Positions 25,101-39,258 of a DNA stretch of 64,000 nt are shown piece after piece. Source of the DNA: Citrus sinensis. Lineage: Eukaryota > Streptophyta > Magnoliopsida > Sapindales > Rutaceae. The stretch's first letter is position 1, and the number at the start of each line of letters is the position of its first letter. The DNA is taken from contig NC_068564.1 in NCBI RefSeq assembly GCF_022201045.2, positions 30,781,001 through 30,845,000 on the forward strand. Direction: 5' to 3'. Under the pieces are notes generated by a model. That model did no database searches, was not told the origin of the DNA, and saw only the letters and a program-made list of their open reading frames with translations. The translations under genes were made by a program, and so were the position numbers.

Positions 25101-26009
25101 ATATTCTTTAGAGATGTGATGCATCGGTTAGATAAATAACAATAGGAATTTTTACCGGACAGATTTCTGGAAATGGTTTGCAGAATAACTTAAAGCGAGA
25201 TAAGATTCTAGTTTTAATGTGACAGAAATAATACAGCAAGCGACAAAACGTATACGTAATATACTTTTCTTTCTTTAATGGTTATGAATTATGAACTTTG
25301 TCACTTACGAAATGTATCCCTTTTGGGAGTGAATTGCAGAATAAGTTAAAGCTAGATGTGATTCTCGTTTGAATGTGATACATTTATAGAGCTGATGACA
25401 AAATGAATATGTAAAAGGGTGAAGCTTCAATGTATTGTTCTTAGAGATATTGCAAAATAAGTTAAAAGCAAGATTAGATTCTATCTTGAAGATGACGGAT
25501 GACCAAATGCATATTCCATGGACCTCATGCTCGGTCTAAAGATGCATATATCTTTATCAAAACTGATTTTGCTCGGAGAGGCTTCGTCTGTGGCTTGAAT
25601 ATAGGTAGCCGAAACATGCTATAATAAGGGTGGTAAAATTTTGTTTTTCTTGAAAAATGCATATCATCAATGCCTAGAAACTCAAAGCATTTGACAATCA
25701 GATGACGGCAAATCACATTCTTGGAAATGGGACGTTTAATCTAATTACAAAATATATCTCAATTGCAACACAGTAAAATCGCAAGGCACTTTCCCATTGA
25801 TTGTTAGCACCCTAATCTGAGGTTTCAGAGAAAAGGAAGATGTGCCTTTCCTCTTCCATACACTTCTGGCTCTAGAAAATATCAAAACACCCAAAAATTA
25901 TACTACAAGCCTTACATACTGTCTTCACACAACCCCTGTAATAAAAGTGGCATTGCAACCTCAATCCATATAATAGTTGAGGCAATCAGGGAGAGGATAT
26001 GACAGCATA
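22191..26009. other. spacer between MIR171 and the kinase gene
   Basis: No supported protein gene. A (GT)n run lies at 23261-23282. Bases ~23990-24190 are less AT-rich than their flanks and include a perfect short inverted repeat GATGCAC...GTGCATC (23994-24011); I do not recognise this block. Bases 25800-26009 probably form the kinase 3' UTR. Confidence 0.45.
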
Positions 26010-28911
26010 TCATCTACAACGCTGCTTGCCAGTATTCAATGGAGAATCTCTGATGCTCTTAGAATGTGCACTTGCAAGCTGTTGAGTTCCGTCTTGTTTT
26101 TTCTTGCGTCTACCTTGCTGAGATAAACGAGAGTGATAAGACAAGATAGCAAGGTCATTGAGATCTTGCAACGGAGTGAGGACCTTCACAACTTCATCCA
26201 TTGAAGGGCGAGATTTGGGGTCCCTACTGAGGCAGTTGTAAGCTAACTGAGAAACTTTCTGAACTCCTTTGAGGGAATAATTCAGCTCCAGACGAGGATC
26301 AACAATTTGATAAAGCTTTCGCTTGTCAGCCAAATATTGCCGAGCCCATGCAACAAGATTTTGTTCCCCACTAGGACGCTTCTTGTCCATTGATCTTCTG
26401 CCTGTCAAAATCTCAAGCAGCACTACGCCAAAGCTGTAAACATCACTCTTAGACGTCAGGTGTCCTGGAAAAGAAAAGGGCATAGTTTGATATTCTTAGG
26501 TCCCCAAATTTCCAGTGATACAGAAAACTCCACTAAACCACTTGCTTCTAGACAAAGACCTAAAGCATCTGAACTCAAATACTATATGTCAGGTTTGGTG
26601 CACGAAGAGTTGGATAGTGAATGCCAAATAACATTATACTCATTAGATCAACATGTTGAATATGTACAATACATGTACAAAATATGGTGAGAAAAGAGGG
26701 GTACTTCAATTAAAGAAAAATTTGTGTTCAGTGTGTCTCTGTGAATGTTACGTGCCACACAACTCGCGCAAGAACAATATTCTTGCACAGCTGATAGAGA
26801 AAATTTTTAACAAAATGCCTATTTGCATGAATTTGCACACATAATTCCTTCTACATTGGTGTGTAGAGATTCAAACCATTTTTAATGGCGACTCCAAATC
26901 CTCTAAAAGGTCTAGTGCCAAGCCAGAGTCTATGGTTCATTTTGTTCAAACACCTCCTGAAATGTCTCACCTGTCATAACATACTCTGGAGCCGCATAGC
27001 CATATGTTCCTACAACCCTAGTAGAAACATGTGTTTTGTCCCCTTGAGGGCCTGCTTTTGCAAGACCAAAATCTGAAAGTTTGGCATTATATTCCTGTTG
27101 AAGTAATTCCATACTAAGAACTCATTTAAACTGAGGACAGAACAAAACCAATTGGTAAAACTTATCACTCACATACCGAATCAAGCAAAATGTTGGATGT
27201 CTTAAAATCTCTGTATATGACTGGTTCTGAGCCACCATGTAAAAAGGCCAATCCTTTTGCAGCGCCAAGTGCAATCTTAATTCTATTGGACCAAGGAAGA
27301 GGTATAGTCCCTTCAAAAGTATAAACACATCAGCATATGTGTCATGCAAAAATGTGGTGGTATCATTGAAACAAGAACAAGAAGTTAGCGGTGATGCTGA
27401 CTAAAACAAGTTATGCTAAAGGCATCACGCTAGTTACTCGTTCTTAATGCTGAGAAGGGACTTAAAAGAGTTGCTCTTAATGCTTAAAAGAGACTTAAAA
27501 GAGTGACCTGTACCGAGTGGACATATAAAACAGAGGAAGATGCTTAGATAAAAATCCTGAACTTCAACATTGTAGCCTCAGCCCAAAGGCAAATTCTTTA
27601 ACCGTCCTAACACTGATGTCGCATTATAAGAGAACTAGTTCAAAGAATTTAGAGAGAAAATTGCCAACTCACTTCGAAAAAGATGATTTTCAAGACTACC
27701 ACGAGTCATGAATTCATAAACAAGCAGACGCTGATCATCTTCAATGCAGTAGCCAATAAGCTTAACAAGATTAGGATGGTGAAGCTGCCCAAGAAAGTCA
27801 ACCTCAGCCTGCATTAAGAATAATTTCAATACGTTAAACTCCCAGTTTTAAGCATCTAATAAATCTTCTCTCACCGTCATTAGTCTACTAACCCAAAATC
27901 ACATATTCTACTAACCACCCATTCTCTATGGCCCTGAAGACCATCTGGCTTCAAGCTCTTAACAGCAACTGTAATTCCCGACCCGGGTTTTGCCGGAGCT
28001 GTCCCATTTTCTTCAATCCATCCTTTGAAGACATATCCAAATCCACCCTCCCCAAGAATACTATCAGGCCTAAAATTTCCAGTTGCTGATTTTAGCTCCT
28101 GAAAAGTGAACTGAAGCAGCTGGCATGGTGATTTTTCATCTGTAGGAGCTGGATCAGGATTATCCGAGGACAAGTGAGCTTCATTTGGAGCACATAGCTC
28201 CCGATTACTAGCATTCAAGTATCGCGTCTCAGTAGCTGCACGAACAGAAGAATGAGATACCTTTCCTTTCTTTTTTCTTTCCTTCATCACAATTCACAAG
28301 TCTTGAATACATAAAATACTATGCAAATTTAGCTTTGGTGAAAACTTGAACAAGTCTAGCAAAGTATAAAATTTTGTCAAAGGTAAGACTTAAGTGCGTT
28401 CCATTGGGAACAGAAGGCTTCTAGGATTCATTTGAACTCCAAATATAAGAGCTTTGTGACTAAAAAAACTGATCTTGGTGAAGGAATCAGCAAGAACAGA
28501 TCTGTTATTTAAACCACAACCCCACAATGATTTCATGTTTCGAATTTCTTTCATAGCAGAGCATCGCCAAAGCAACAGTACAACATTAATTATAAAATAT
28601 GTCAGAAGAAAGTCAGAGAGTGAGATAATAAAGAAGATAAATTATTCACATCACAGAAAGTAAAATAACCATACACAACACACACACACACACACCAATA
28701 TCAGCTTTAAAAACTAGCATAAACATTAAGGACTTGCAAGACAGTAACAGAGAAGCAATTGAAAAGAGAAAAAAAAAAAAAAAGAGGTACCTGCATCATA
28801 AACAAGACTAGTACGAGGAATAGTGTTAGCAGAGTGATTAGAAGCAGAGGACTTGCAGGAACCTCTAACGCCGCGTTTAAGAAAAGCCCAGCAACCGCAC
28901 TTGGTTTCCAT
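26010..28911 (-). CDS. receptor-like cytoplasmic kinase, RLCK-VII (PBL-type)
   Basis: Ser/Thr kinase of the PBS1-like family that relays signals from cell-surface receptors. Six exons on the minus strand: 28791-28911, 27916-28235, 27673-27808, 27177-27310, 26971-27094 and 26010-26464. They join to 429 residues (ATG 28909-28911, TGA 26010-26012). Motifs: glycine loop GEGGFG (102-107), VAVK lysine 133, catalytic YRDFKTSN (Asp 227; Tyr replaces the usual His, as is common in this family), DFG (Asp 245) and APE in [12 protein letters not shown], so an active kinase is expected. [12 protein letters not shown] and [21 protein letters not shown] place it near PBL34-36/PBL18. The second exon must end at the GT of GTTAGT (27915) to give REWVAEVDFLG. 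Residue 2 is Glu, so no N-myristoylation; Cys 5 and Cys 7 could be acylated. The tail is basic (QQGRRKKKQ). The exact orthologue is unclear. Confidence 0.93.
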
Positions 28912-31817
28912 GAAATGAAAGATTAATATTTTTTTTATTCGTTTGTTAATTGTAATTTCTATGTTTCGTTACATGTTGCAGTGAGTAGTAGTAATTTACA
29001 TATATAATTGCATGATAAAACAAAGTGTAAACAAGAGGAGGAGGAGGAGGGGACTGGCCATTGGTTTAATAGAAGAAGAAAGAGAAAAGAGAAGTGAAGT
29101 GAGAGGCAAAGAAAAGAAGTGAAATGATAGAAAGAGAGGAAGAAAATAAAAATAAAAAATAAAAAATGCTAAATGTTAAAAACGGTGATGCTGGTTGGAG
29201 ATTGCAGGCATCATCATCATCACCATCATCGCAGTGTGTACAAAAAGAACTTTTTTCCCACCACCTTTTTTTTGTGGGGGATGGGGGAATTAGCCCCCTC
29301 AGGCCCCTCTCTCCCTTAACTCGGTGGAAATTACCAAAAAGATGTTGTGTAGGAAATTTTTGGCAAATAAGGAGAGCCGTGGATGGAACCTAAGACTCAA
29401 TTAATTACTCTGGTTAGTGGGTAATATATATTATATCAAGACGTGGGTCGTGAGTTTAAACCTCTTTTAAAATTGCATGTTTCGTTAATTAATATAAGGG
29501 AAGCCCGGCAACACCTTTTCCCAAAAATATATTTGCATTAGGATTGAGACAATTAATTATTGATTATTTTTATTGAGAGACCTGTATCAAGTGAGTTATA
29601 GCTTTAGTTCCACTGGTAGCACCTTGAACAATGCTCTTAGGCTACCCTTTTGTTTTAGTAAGTTTGAGAATTTAAATTTTTATTTTTTTCCTATCTTAAT
29701 AATTTGAAGTGACAATGGTGGGAGCCAATTTTGTCAATTATTATTATTAGTGTGTGTGTGTGTGTATTTGGCCCATATATTGGACTGATGGTGACTGAAC
29801 TTTCATGCATATTATTTCGGTTAACCTAGTTTGATAATAAACTGAGATCATTGCTCCTGCAAACTGCATAATAGACACATAAAAGAGTATCGTATAACAA
29901 AATTAAAAAAAAAAAAGTGATCACAATACATAACAAAAAGCAGTAGTTGCAAAGAATCCCGATGATCTTATCTTCCTTCACTTCAAACCCCAGTGTATTA
30001 ACAAACAAAAATAGGCCTATGTGATAATATTTCATAATTTTTGTGAAATAAAAGTCAATAATTGAAATTTGCATTTTGGGCAATAAGAAGGCACTAAAAC
30101 GCAATTTAGATAGTGTTTTACAAGAACAAAAAACCAAAAGGAATAGGAATTAATGGGTGGTGATAATGATATTTCAATCCACTAAAGTACTCGCCATACC
30201 TATTTGTTATTAAAAAAAATACTCTAAAATTTAAAAAATAAGATTTTACTCAATAAATTCATTAAAGTACCAAACAAGCCCTCTAATAGCTTTATTCTTA
30301 TTTCGATATATTTTACCAAATAAATACATTAAATGCATATTTAGTGTGACTTTTCTAATTGTTATAAGTGCTTGTCTAATCCTATAAGTTTTTTTTCAAT
30401 TTTTTTAATTATTATTTGGTTATTTTTTCAATAGAGCTTTTGAATATTAAATAAGTTATTTTACCTCTACTAGCAAAAACTCAAATTTTAAACTTCTGAG
30501 AATAGAGGTTGAAAAGTTTTTTACAATATTAAAATATCTAAAATATCATTTACTTATTTGATAATTTCGTCTAATTCCTTTTCATTACATAACTTAAAAT
30601 AACTTGCTTATCAAAATAATTCTAATTTTTTAATAAAAGCTCTCATTGACAACTAAATAACTAATTTTTTATTTATTTATAAAAACTCAACTTGTTAAAA
30701 CTCTATTTAAATAAGCAATGATTGAAAAGTTATATCAAATGGAAACTAAAACTACTTTTGCAGTCATTGATTATACTATGTTCGTTTTACACATTTGATA
30801 TCAAGTAACTAAACAAATTTTTAAATAAATTTAACATAGAGAAATTAGTAGAACTATTTTGATAGTGTTTTATCTTTTTAAGTTGTGCATATTTTTAGAG
30901 AAGTCTAGAATGGTGAAGATAATTTTCTTTCTGTCTCTAATGTTATTTCATTACAAATGACATCAAATTCCAGATTGAAATACCCATAGAAGATAATTGG
31001 GGGGTGGGCAACTGCTTCTGATAATAATTGAAGTTTGTCGTCAAAGAGCATGATTGATGACTTGATCTTAGGGTAAGCCCTATCTTTGTGTGGTTCGGAC
31101 GCTATTGGTCTTTGGTTGATGAACTGAAATTGAAGGCAATTTTAGTGAGGCTTGAACAGTTTCAGACGAATGTAAATATGTTTAATTATAAACTGATTAG
31201 TAGATTACGGTTTATAAAAATATGAATGTCCATTGTGAGAGTTTTAGCAATATGAATTCTTATTAAATTGTGAGTTTCATAATTAAGTATTTTAGTGGGT
31301 TCAAATAGTCATATTCAGAGTTAATTTGTTTTTAACATTATCATTGAACCACCCATCAACACTTAGAGCTCATTCGGGATAGCTGCTTTGTATTTTTAGA
31401 GAAATATGCTATAACAGTGTAATTGTTCAAACGAGACTTGAAGCTTTCGAGTCATCGTATCAGAGCAAAAAAAATCTCAAATTTATTTACATCTATCTCA
31501 ATTTTAGGCATCCTATAACAAAAAAAAAAATCAATTTCAGGCATATTTCACGTTAGAGCATCCGCTAATACTTTCTTTACTACTATTGTAAACCTATAAT
31601 ATATTATCTTTTTAAGCCGAACTTCTTTTTTTTTTTTTTTCCTAATACTAGTTATTATGTATGACACCAACCAAGCGAGCCCACTTTGTGCTAATGAACC
31701 TAACGTCTTCATGTGATGTAACGACTAACGACCCTCACCAGTCGGTGATCTTAAAATTTGCAGGCAAAGAACAACAATCAAGATCTTGAGAACAGATTTT
31801 ACAGGCTTTTGGTAATT

Positions 31818-31861
<44 letters not shown>

Positions 31862-34800
31862 AATATAGAATTATTTTTTTGTCCAACATCACCAAAGCAA
31901 AAGCAATTAATGAACCAATACAAGCTGTTTCTAGAAGGCTTCAATATCACCACGTTGTTAGGTCAGGATCAAAACTGACTGTTAAGAGAAAACGTTTGAT
32001 TTCATTAAACATTTCGCCGCAGTTTCAAAAATTAAAAAAACAATTGAAAATATGTTTGAGTTAGCGTTTTTTTTTTTATATAGATAGAAAACAATATCTT
32101 CAAAAGTAGAACCGATAACTAAAATTATTGAAAATGCTTTTGTGTTAGTATTTTTAAATTAATAAATTGCTTTTAACGTATAATATATATATTGTACTCT
32201 TAAGGCCTTTTTTTTTAAAAATCTAAATAACATCATTTTTCATTCTCAGAAAATAGTTAGAAAAAAAAAACTAAAATCATTACCAAATGAGTTTTTGAAT
32301 TTCAAACAAATAATTTTAATTGTTTTTCAAATAAAATAATTCATGTTCTCTATTGTTGCTTTGGTCAAAGCTAATGGAAAGATAGTCAAGAGCATATTTG
32401 AGTGCAATCTTATCAATCTCTCTCTCTCTTTCTCTCTCTATGCAATGAGAGTTTTAGATATATCCCTAATTCCTCCATGTGGATGATGAATTGAGAGTTT
32501 TATCCTATGTTGTGAGTTCCCCTTAATAGACCTATTATATCTTTTAAAAAATTAAATAAAAATAAAAGGAATAAAAAGATGGTGCTTGGTGAGAGGTCTT
32601 TTCATCAACAACCAAAATTAAAAAAAAAAAAAAAAAATGTTATTCTATTGATGCCCATAGCTTAGCTCAATAAAAGCAATGCCAATGCCAAGATCCTTTT
32701 TTTTTTTTTTTTGTTAAATTTATGTTTTTTTTTTTTTGTTTTAAAGATTATTTTATTTACGTTAAAACACACTGTACCTGTGCTTGCAAGTTGCAACTTG
32801 CAAATTGACAAAGTCCATGTTGGAAAGGAGTGATTGATTACCCATTGGCATTGCCCCCACTAAATTTGTGGGTCCCACTCTCTCACCCTACCACTCACCC
32901 TCATCATATGATATGATATGATCATACAAGAAGATATCCTTCTTTTGGATGTATGTATAGTATAAAGTTACCGACCCCTATGATTGGGGTAAGAGATTAA
33001 GAGAGTGCTCGAGATCATTAATTTCAAATAAGAATCGAATAAAAATGTTTGATTAACTGGGCATCTTTTGAATATCATCTAGGGCCCAAAAGATCAAAGG
33101 AAAATAAATTTTGAGCAATAAAATCTTTGAATAAAATGGTGTCGATAGATGTTGTCGACTATGGTAAATGTTAAATAGGCGTTTATTACAATAGATATGT
33201 CTAGTTAACTTATCGTCATAGTTAAGAGTATTGTTATCTCAAATACTTTTTTTTTTTTTTACCAATTTAAATTAACTAAATACTTTCCGAAATTTCTTAA
33301 ATTTTCAAAAGATAAAATATCCAAGCATTTTGACTATGCCCATTTTCTCTCTCAAGTAATAATTGAATACATTTCTTTTATGTTAATTACTTTTTCTTTT
33401 CTTTTTTTTGGTTGTGTGGACTGTGGAGAGAGGAGAGGTTGGGTCGTTGTTGTTTGGTTGACGAACACCACAAAATGAACCACTAATGCAACATGGTTCC
33501 AATTTTGGTATCACAATCATTGATGTTTTGAATTTATTTATATGAAAGAGAGATCATATTGGCTGCTTGCTGGGTTCATAGTTAGAAAGAAATGCCCTCA
33601 GTGGCTGAAAATATGAAGATGTTTCTTGACCATGTTTACTAAATTAATAATTTGAAAGCTTAAAGCGGCGACTCAATTTCAACTCTCTGAGTGGTGTATG
33701 GAGTTCATTAGTTTTTGTTAGTTGTTAATTCCGTTATAAGCTCAATGCAATGGACATTATCACAGAACAGTAATCAATTCTAATGGTTAAACCAAGAAAG
33801 AAAGAGGAGGCCCAACGCAAAAGCAGAGTTGTTAACCAAAACCAGTACAAATTTACCCAACATTTTTATTGATAAATTGGGCTCCCCTCTCATGATATGT
33901 TGATTATTTGCAGAGCACCCTAGCACTGGATATTATGACCTTAGACACCACCTGCCGATAACGAATTTTCCTTATTGTCGGGAAATTAAAAGAAAATATT
34001 TATATAATATACGTATAAACATTATGATTGTTGATGTTAAACACACGAAAGGTGAAAACTCAAGACCACAAAAAAAAAGAAAAAAAAGGAGAGATTGAAT
34101 TTTAAACTTGTGTTTCATCGATCTTTCTCTTAAGCATTTTTCACTTTTCATTAGTAGTAGTAGTGATAGTAGTAGGTAGCAGTTGCAACATATTTGCCCC
34201 TTTTATCTGCTCTAATATAATCATAGAAGATACAAGAAAATCTTTGGTAAAAAGTTCCCTTTATCACGTCACTTGTATGCAACCATTGAATCACATAATA
34301 TCATTTATTCTAGTGTATATGTCATACCTTGTATTTGATCATCAATGCGCATATAATTCATTTGATTTAGTATTTATAAGGTGATGTGATTCAAGTCCTT
34401 GTCTAAATTTTTTTTTTTTTTAAAAAAAAAAAACCTTAGATGGTGTTGATATCATTACATACATAATGTATTTATGATTATTTTAAATTTAGTAATAAGC
34501 GTATATGTAATGACATCCAATTGAATGGTGAGATAACGACCTGATATGATAGTGTTAGCATTATGTAAGATTTCCATTCTTCTTTGAATATATATATCTT
34601 GGCCACCAGATCCTAGCGATAGATAAAAAAAAAAATGAAAAAAAAAAAAAGATAACTCCTCGCAATCACGATGGAAAAGTTGGGAGTTCTCCTTAATTTG
34701 AGGACTCGTTTGCTGTCGTGTGTGTTTAAGGAATTAAGGATGAAACATGTGCTTTGCATAATTTCAAGATCTCGCCGTTATTTGGTGTAAATATAATGCT

Positions 34801-35240
34801 TGCTAGAGAGCCCAAGGCTGTCTGATAGGTGTACGAATCAAACTATCCAAGCAGACCCAAATGATTTGGGCTTAACATGCTAAAATCAACAGGCCCAAAC
34901 TAACGTCTAAGACTTGGGGTAATAGGACGTTGGGCCGTGAAGATATTAATCAACAGGCCCAAAAGATAGTGACCCGAATGAGATGGTGACCTTTTGTCGT
35001 TTTGAAGTTTCAACCCACCAGTTGGTAAGAACGTATTGACCGGATAAAACAAAGTCAAAAACTAGCACCCTAGTAAATATAAATTCCAAGAATACCCCAG
35101 TCGCATCCCAACACGTTTTATGGGAAATCCCGAAACAGACCAAAATTTGGGCATACGTGCATCGTCCTCAGCGGATTCGACCACAAAAGAAGGCGAGAAG
35201 GTCACCACCGGATTCACCGCTCAGAAAAATTAAACCAAGG

Positions 35241-35277
<37 letters not shown>

Positions 35278-35546
35278 TAGAAGCTGAAGCCGATTAATCA
35301 AGGGCGACAATTCATTCCTTCGACTTCCATCGAATTGACGAAAGCAATAAACCTAATCGCCGATTGAGTTATAATAATCATAGTAGAATTAATGATTTTT
35401 CAATTAATTGATATCAATCGATAGATAAATAAAGAAATAAAAAAATTTGGGGATCGGTGGGCTAGCTGCATGAAAAAGAAGAAGGGGGAACTGGAGGGGA
35501 AGATCAGAGAGCTTGAAAAATAACAGAAGCAGACGGAAGCTAAAAC
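28912..35546. other. long AT-rich spacer between divergent kinase and CUE genes
   Basis: Kinase promoter and 5' UTR should lie in the first few hundred bases (purine-rich GAGGAGGAGG and GAAGAAG stretches near 29036-29110). The far end (about 35280-35546) should be the 5' region of the CUE-domain gene. Between them I see no gene. Simple repeats: (TG)n 29751-29764, (GA)n 31821-31858, poly-T near 32697-32712, and (TA)n 35256-35278. Bases 30180-30850 are extremely AT-rich and may be decayed transposon sequence. Confidence 0.5.
31821..31858. repeat. (GA)n microsatellite
   Basis: About 19 GA units without interruption. Confidence 0.95.
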
Positions 35547-38147
35547 ATGTCTGCAATTCTGTGCGGAAAGAGATCTTTCTTTGAGGATAATTTAGCTGCC
35601 ACGTCACCTCCCGTTTCCAAGAGAATCCGTTGTTCTTCTTCTTCTCCGGTCCGGTTCTCTCCTCCCCGCTCCAGTCGCTCGCATCTCCTCGACCAGCTCG
35701 CCGCTATCTTCCCTGACATGGACAACCAGGTACCCTTTTTTTTAATTTTTTTCTGGATTTTACTATATTTACTTATTTTTAATTGCAAAAAGTTTTTTTT
35801 TTTTTGAAAATTTGCCCCTTTTTTTTTTTAGATTCTTGACAGAGCGCTTGAGGAATGTGGAGATGATTTGGATTCGGCTATCAGGAGTTTAAATGAACTT
35901 CGTTTGGGATCTGCTGATAACAATTTAGGCTCTGTTGCCGGCAAATCTGATTTAGCCGCTGATGCCAATGCTCAAGGTATGTGTAGTGTAGTGTGCGAAA
36001 ATGTTTTGAATTAACGGAACGCTCTTCAATTATTTGTGTTTGTATATGATCATCGATTGTGTATTGTGGGTATTTTAATGTGACCGAAATTAGTCTTAAT
36101 GTAAAGAGCCTTATGAGCAACGCAAGACAAAAAATAAAAATTGGAAAGCAATCTTGAAAAAGCACAGCCTTATTTGTCACAATTATTTTTTGAGTTTCTC
36201 TCCTTTGCTGTAATTTTCCCCAAGTTGAAAATGCTTATATGATAGATTGACCTGGGTGAAAAATTGCTCACAGTACTGACCTTATAACTTTATGATTGTG
36301 TGTTGGGACCTTCCAACTGCTCGCAGTTTGTTCTTTTGGTGACTTCGCAATCATCAGGCATTCACTTTTAAGTCTTGGGCCTTTTGTTTTCTTCTTCTAA
36401 AGCATTTTCTGAACTTAAGTCATGTCTATGTAATAAGAAACCTTCTAGCATGGATCACATGTTTTACTTTGTTAATTACATTGTGTTTTGAATGGAACTC
36501 TGGCATTTTTTTATTTTATTTGCTACCTTTCTAGAGTAATCTTTTCTGTTTTTATAAAATTTGGTACACCAACTACTTGTAGCTTGTTTTCTGTTCTGCA
36601 TATCCTGAAATTAAAATGTTATTGGATATTGTTGCTGGTCTAAGTGTGAAAGGCTGGGATCTATGATTTGTTTAAAATTGTAGGTGGCGGCAGCTCTAGA
36701 CCCAATCTAAATCTATGCAGCTCCACTCTACTTAAGTTAATTTCAAAACCATCACCAGTGTATTCTGTAGACCACTTTGTTCTATGATTTTATAAGGTGC
36801 CTAACCTTATCCTTAAGGTTCTTTATTTCTTCATATGTTGTTCACAAATGAATTACTATCATCAGTTTCATCTCTGAATGATTGTGCAATTTTATGTGCT
36901 TATCTTGTTTTATAAACAAATTTAGGTGCTTCATCTTCCCTGCAAGTATATTTTCTACTACTCTTAGCCGAACAAGAATCCTCAACTTTATACATGGCAT
37001 TTTTTTCTTATTAAAGTCTTTTCCCTTCCTATTTTGTGTAAAGGTACTTTTTCCTGTCAAATCTAAGCTTGATTGAATGACATTGCTCCTTTGAGTTCTA
37101 ATTACAGAGACGTGTAAGTGTAGCAGATTGCTAGCAATATCACATTGATGCTCTTGCAAGTACCTTTTATGTACTCTGCAAAGTTTGGCTGGCAGCACTT
37201 GGATCTATGTTCAACTCTGTGACACGTGAAAAGGAAATCGATTATTGATATCATGACTCTTTGAACAGAATGAACTTTGAAATGTTGATTCTTGTGATAT
37301 TGTTTTTATTTGCATTAGCGACTCAAAGGAAGAGCAATATCTTCTTGCAGGTGTTGCGACAACCAATGGAGAGGTTCCATCTCCTGACGATCCATCAGCT
37401 TCAAAAGTCTTCCAATTAGATGGTCCAGAGTGGGTAGAGCTGTTTGTTAGAGAAATGATGAGTTCTTCTAACATTGATGATGCTAGAGCCCGTGCTTCAA
37501 GAGCCCTAGAGATTTTGGAGAAGTCCATCTGTGCACGAGCTAGTGCTGAGGCGGCGCAAAGTTTTCACCAGGTTGGTTATTGTCTTGGGTGTTTTATATG
37601 AACTGTTTTGGGTGGTTTATAGGTAAATCATAGCTGTAGAATTGATTTGGCTGCAGGGAAGGTAAAATTTATAAATTACAAATTAGTTTTGTAAAGTTTT
37701 ATTAATATTCTTTGTTTTATTGTAGGAAAATAAGATGCTAAAGGAACAAGTAGAAGCACTTATTCAGGAAAATATGATTCTGAAGCGAGCTGTGAGTATC
37801 CAACATGAGCGTCAAAAAGAATATGAAGATCGGAGCCAAGAATTGCATCACTTGAAGCAGTTAGTGTCCCAGTACCAAGAGCAGTTGAGAACACTGGAGG
37901 TGAGGCCCGTGAAACACAAACTCACATACTACCTGAGTTATATTGCATGGTTCTTTGCATCTCCTTCTTGTCTCAATTTTAAATTACGCATGTTCCTATA
38001 CTTTTTCAGACTTCTTGGAGGCTTATGACACTGATGTTTGATCTTGTGCTGTCCAACCAGGTGAACAATTATGCATTGACAATGCACCTGAAACAAGCAG
38101 AGCATAGCAACTCTATCCCGGGCCGTTTCCATCCTGATGTTTTCTAA
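35547..38147 (+). CDS. CUE-domain protein (ubiquitin-binding type) with coiled coil
   Basis: Five exons: 35547-35729, 35832-35976, 37351-37571, 37726-37899 and 38061-38147, giving 269 residues. ATG is at 35547 and TAA at 38145-38147. After a Ser/Arg/Pro-rich N-terminus comes a CUE-like region across exons 1-2: LLDQLAAIFPDMDNQ, then LDRALEECGDDLDSAIRSL (about residues 47-81). It has the MFP-like motif as FPDM and the expected di-leucine-like end. CUE domains bind mono-ubiquitin. The middle part (GPEWVELFVREMMSSSNIDDA) is conserved in the plant family typified by Arabidopsis At5g32440 as I remember it. Exon 4 (residues 184-241) is a heptad-rich coiled coil (ENKMLKEQVEALIQEN...). The C-terminus ends SIPGRFHPDVF. 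No membrane segment. Role beyond ubiquitin binding is unknown; the 1.4-kb second intron is the longest. Confidence 0.88.
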
Positions 38148-39258
38148 AAATAGTTGAAATATTGATTTGGCTGTTGTGGATAGAATATACAAAGTGGGTA
38201 TTGAAGCGCTACTGGAAGAATAGTGCTAACCAAATGAATGGTCTTGAGGTTTTGATTCTGCTGCCAATTGGTGCACATCCATGCAAGGGCTCTCTCTCAT
38301 TTATGTCCTAAGAGTTGGTTTGATCAGAACCACATTTATTCGAACACACAGTTAGAAGGTCTTGCTTTTACAATTTATGTATTTGGCTTGAAGTGGGTAT
38401 CAACTCTTGATAGATGTTTGTAGACATTCAATTTGTAGACTTGAATAATTTCTTTGTATCAACATATGTGATATGATAGGATTTGGTGGTGCTCCTATTT
38501 CTTTAGTGCCTGTCATTTTATGGAACTACTCTGATGGATTTGTTTTTTGAACCATACAATTAGCTCTTAGGTTTGCCAAGACAATTAGAGCTAATGCTTT
38601 TGAGCAATTGCTTAATCAGTTCCCAGTGAACATGTTTTCCAATTTACAGGCGGCGCGAGTGAGAATAAAATTAAAAGCTTGTTGCTCTGTATGATCATGT
38701 TCTTTATGGAAGATGGATAATGCCTACTGCTTTTTCTCGGTGTGTGATCCATGTATTTCATTTCGTGCCCTGTTTGCAACACCAATAAAGGGGAAAAGCG
38801 TTTCTCAAGCCTTGGAACACACGCTGGTTTCTCATTGGCCACTTGCCATTCGCTGCCTTTGGATCCTTTTTGACTTTTGGGCTTGATATGTTAAAACAAG
38901 AAATTAACCCAGCATGTGAAAATCACTCTGTTCCATTCAGGTTTAAACTGCTTGGTGATTGAATGTTCATTCATTAACTAAACATGTAAAATCCATTTGC
39001 TTCCCTGTACTCCAGGATCAAAAGTTTAAAACATGTAGAGAAAAGATTCAAGACAACTTTCATTCCAATACGAGAGGAATTAATACAAAATCAGATTTAA
39101 GGCATAATCTACAACTTAAGTTTGTGTGTGCCATGCCATTACACGAAGCATCCGTAGATTTGGTTAGTGGCGTCAAAGGCTTCTGAAACAAGCTCTTCTA
39201 ATTATTGTTGTATGTACAATCTCTGTTCTGTACGCAGTGAACTTGGAATCACAGAGAC
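38148..39258. other. convergent 3' region between CUE and CML genes
   Basis: Two genes point towards this stretch, so it should contain both 3' UTRs. No other coding region or repeat seen. Confidence 0.5.
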
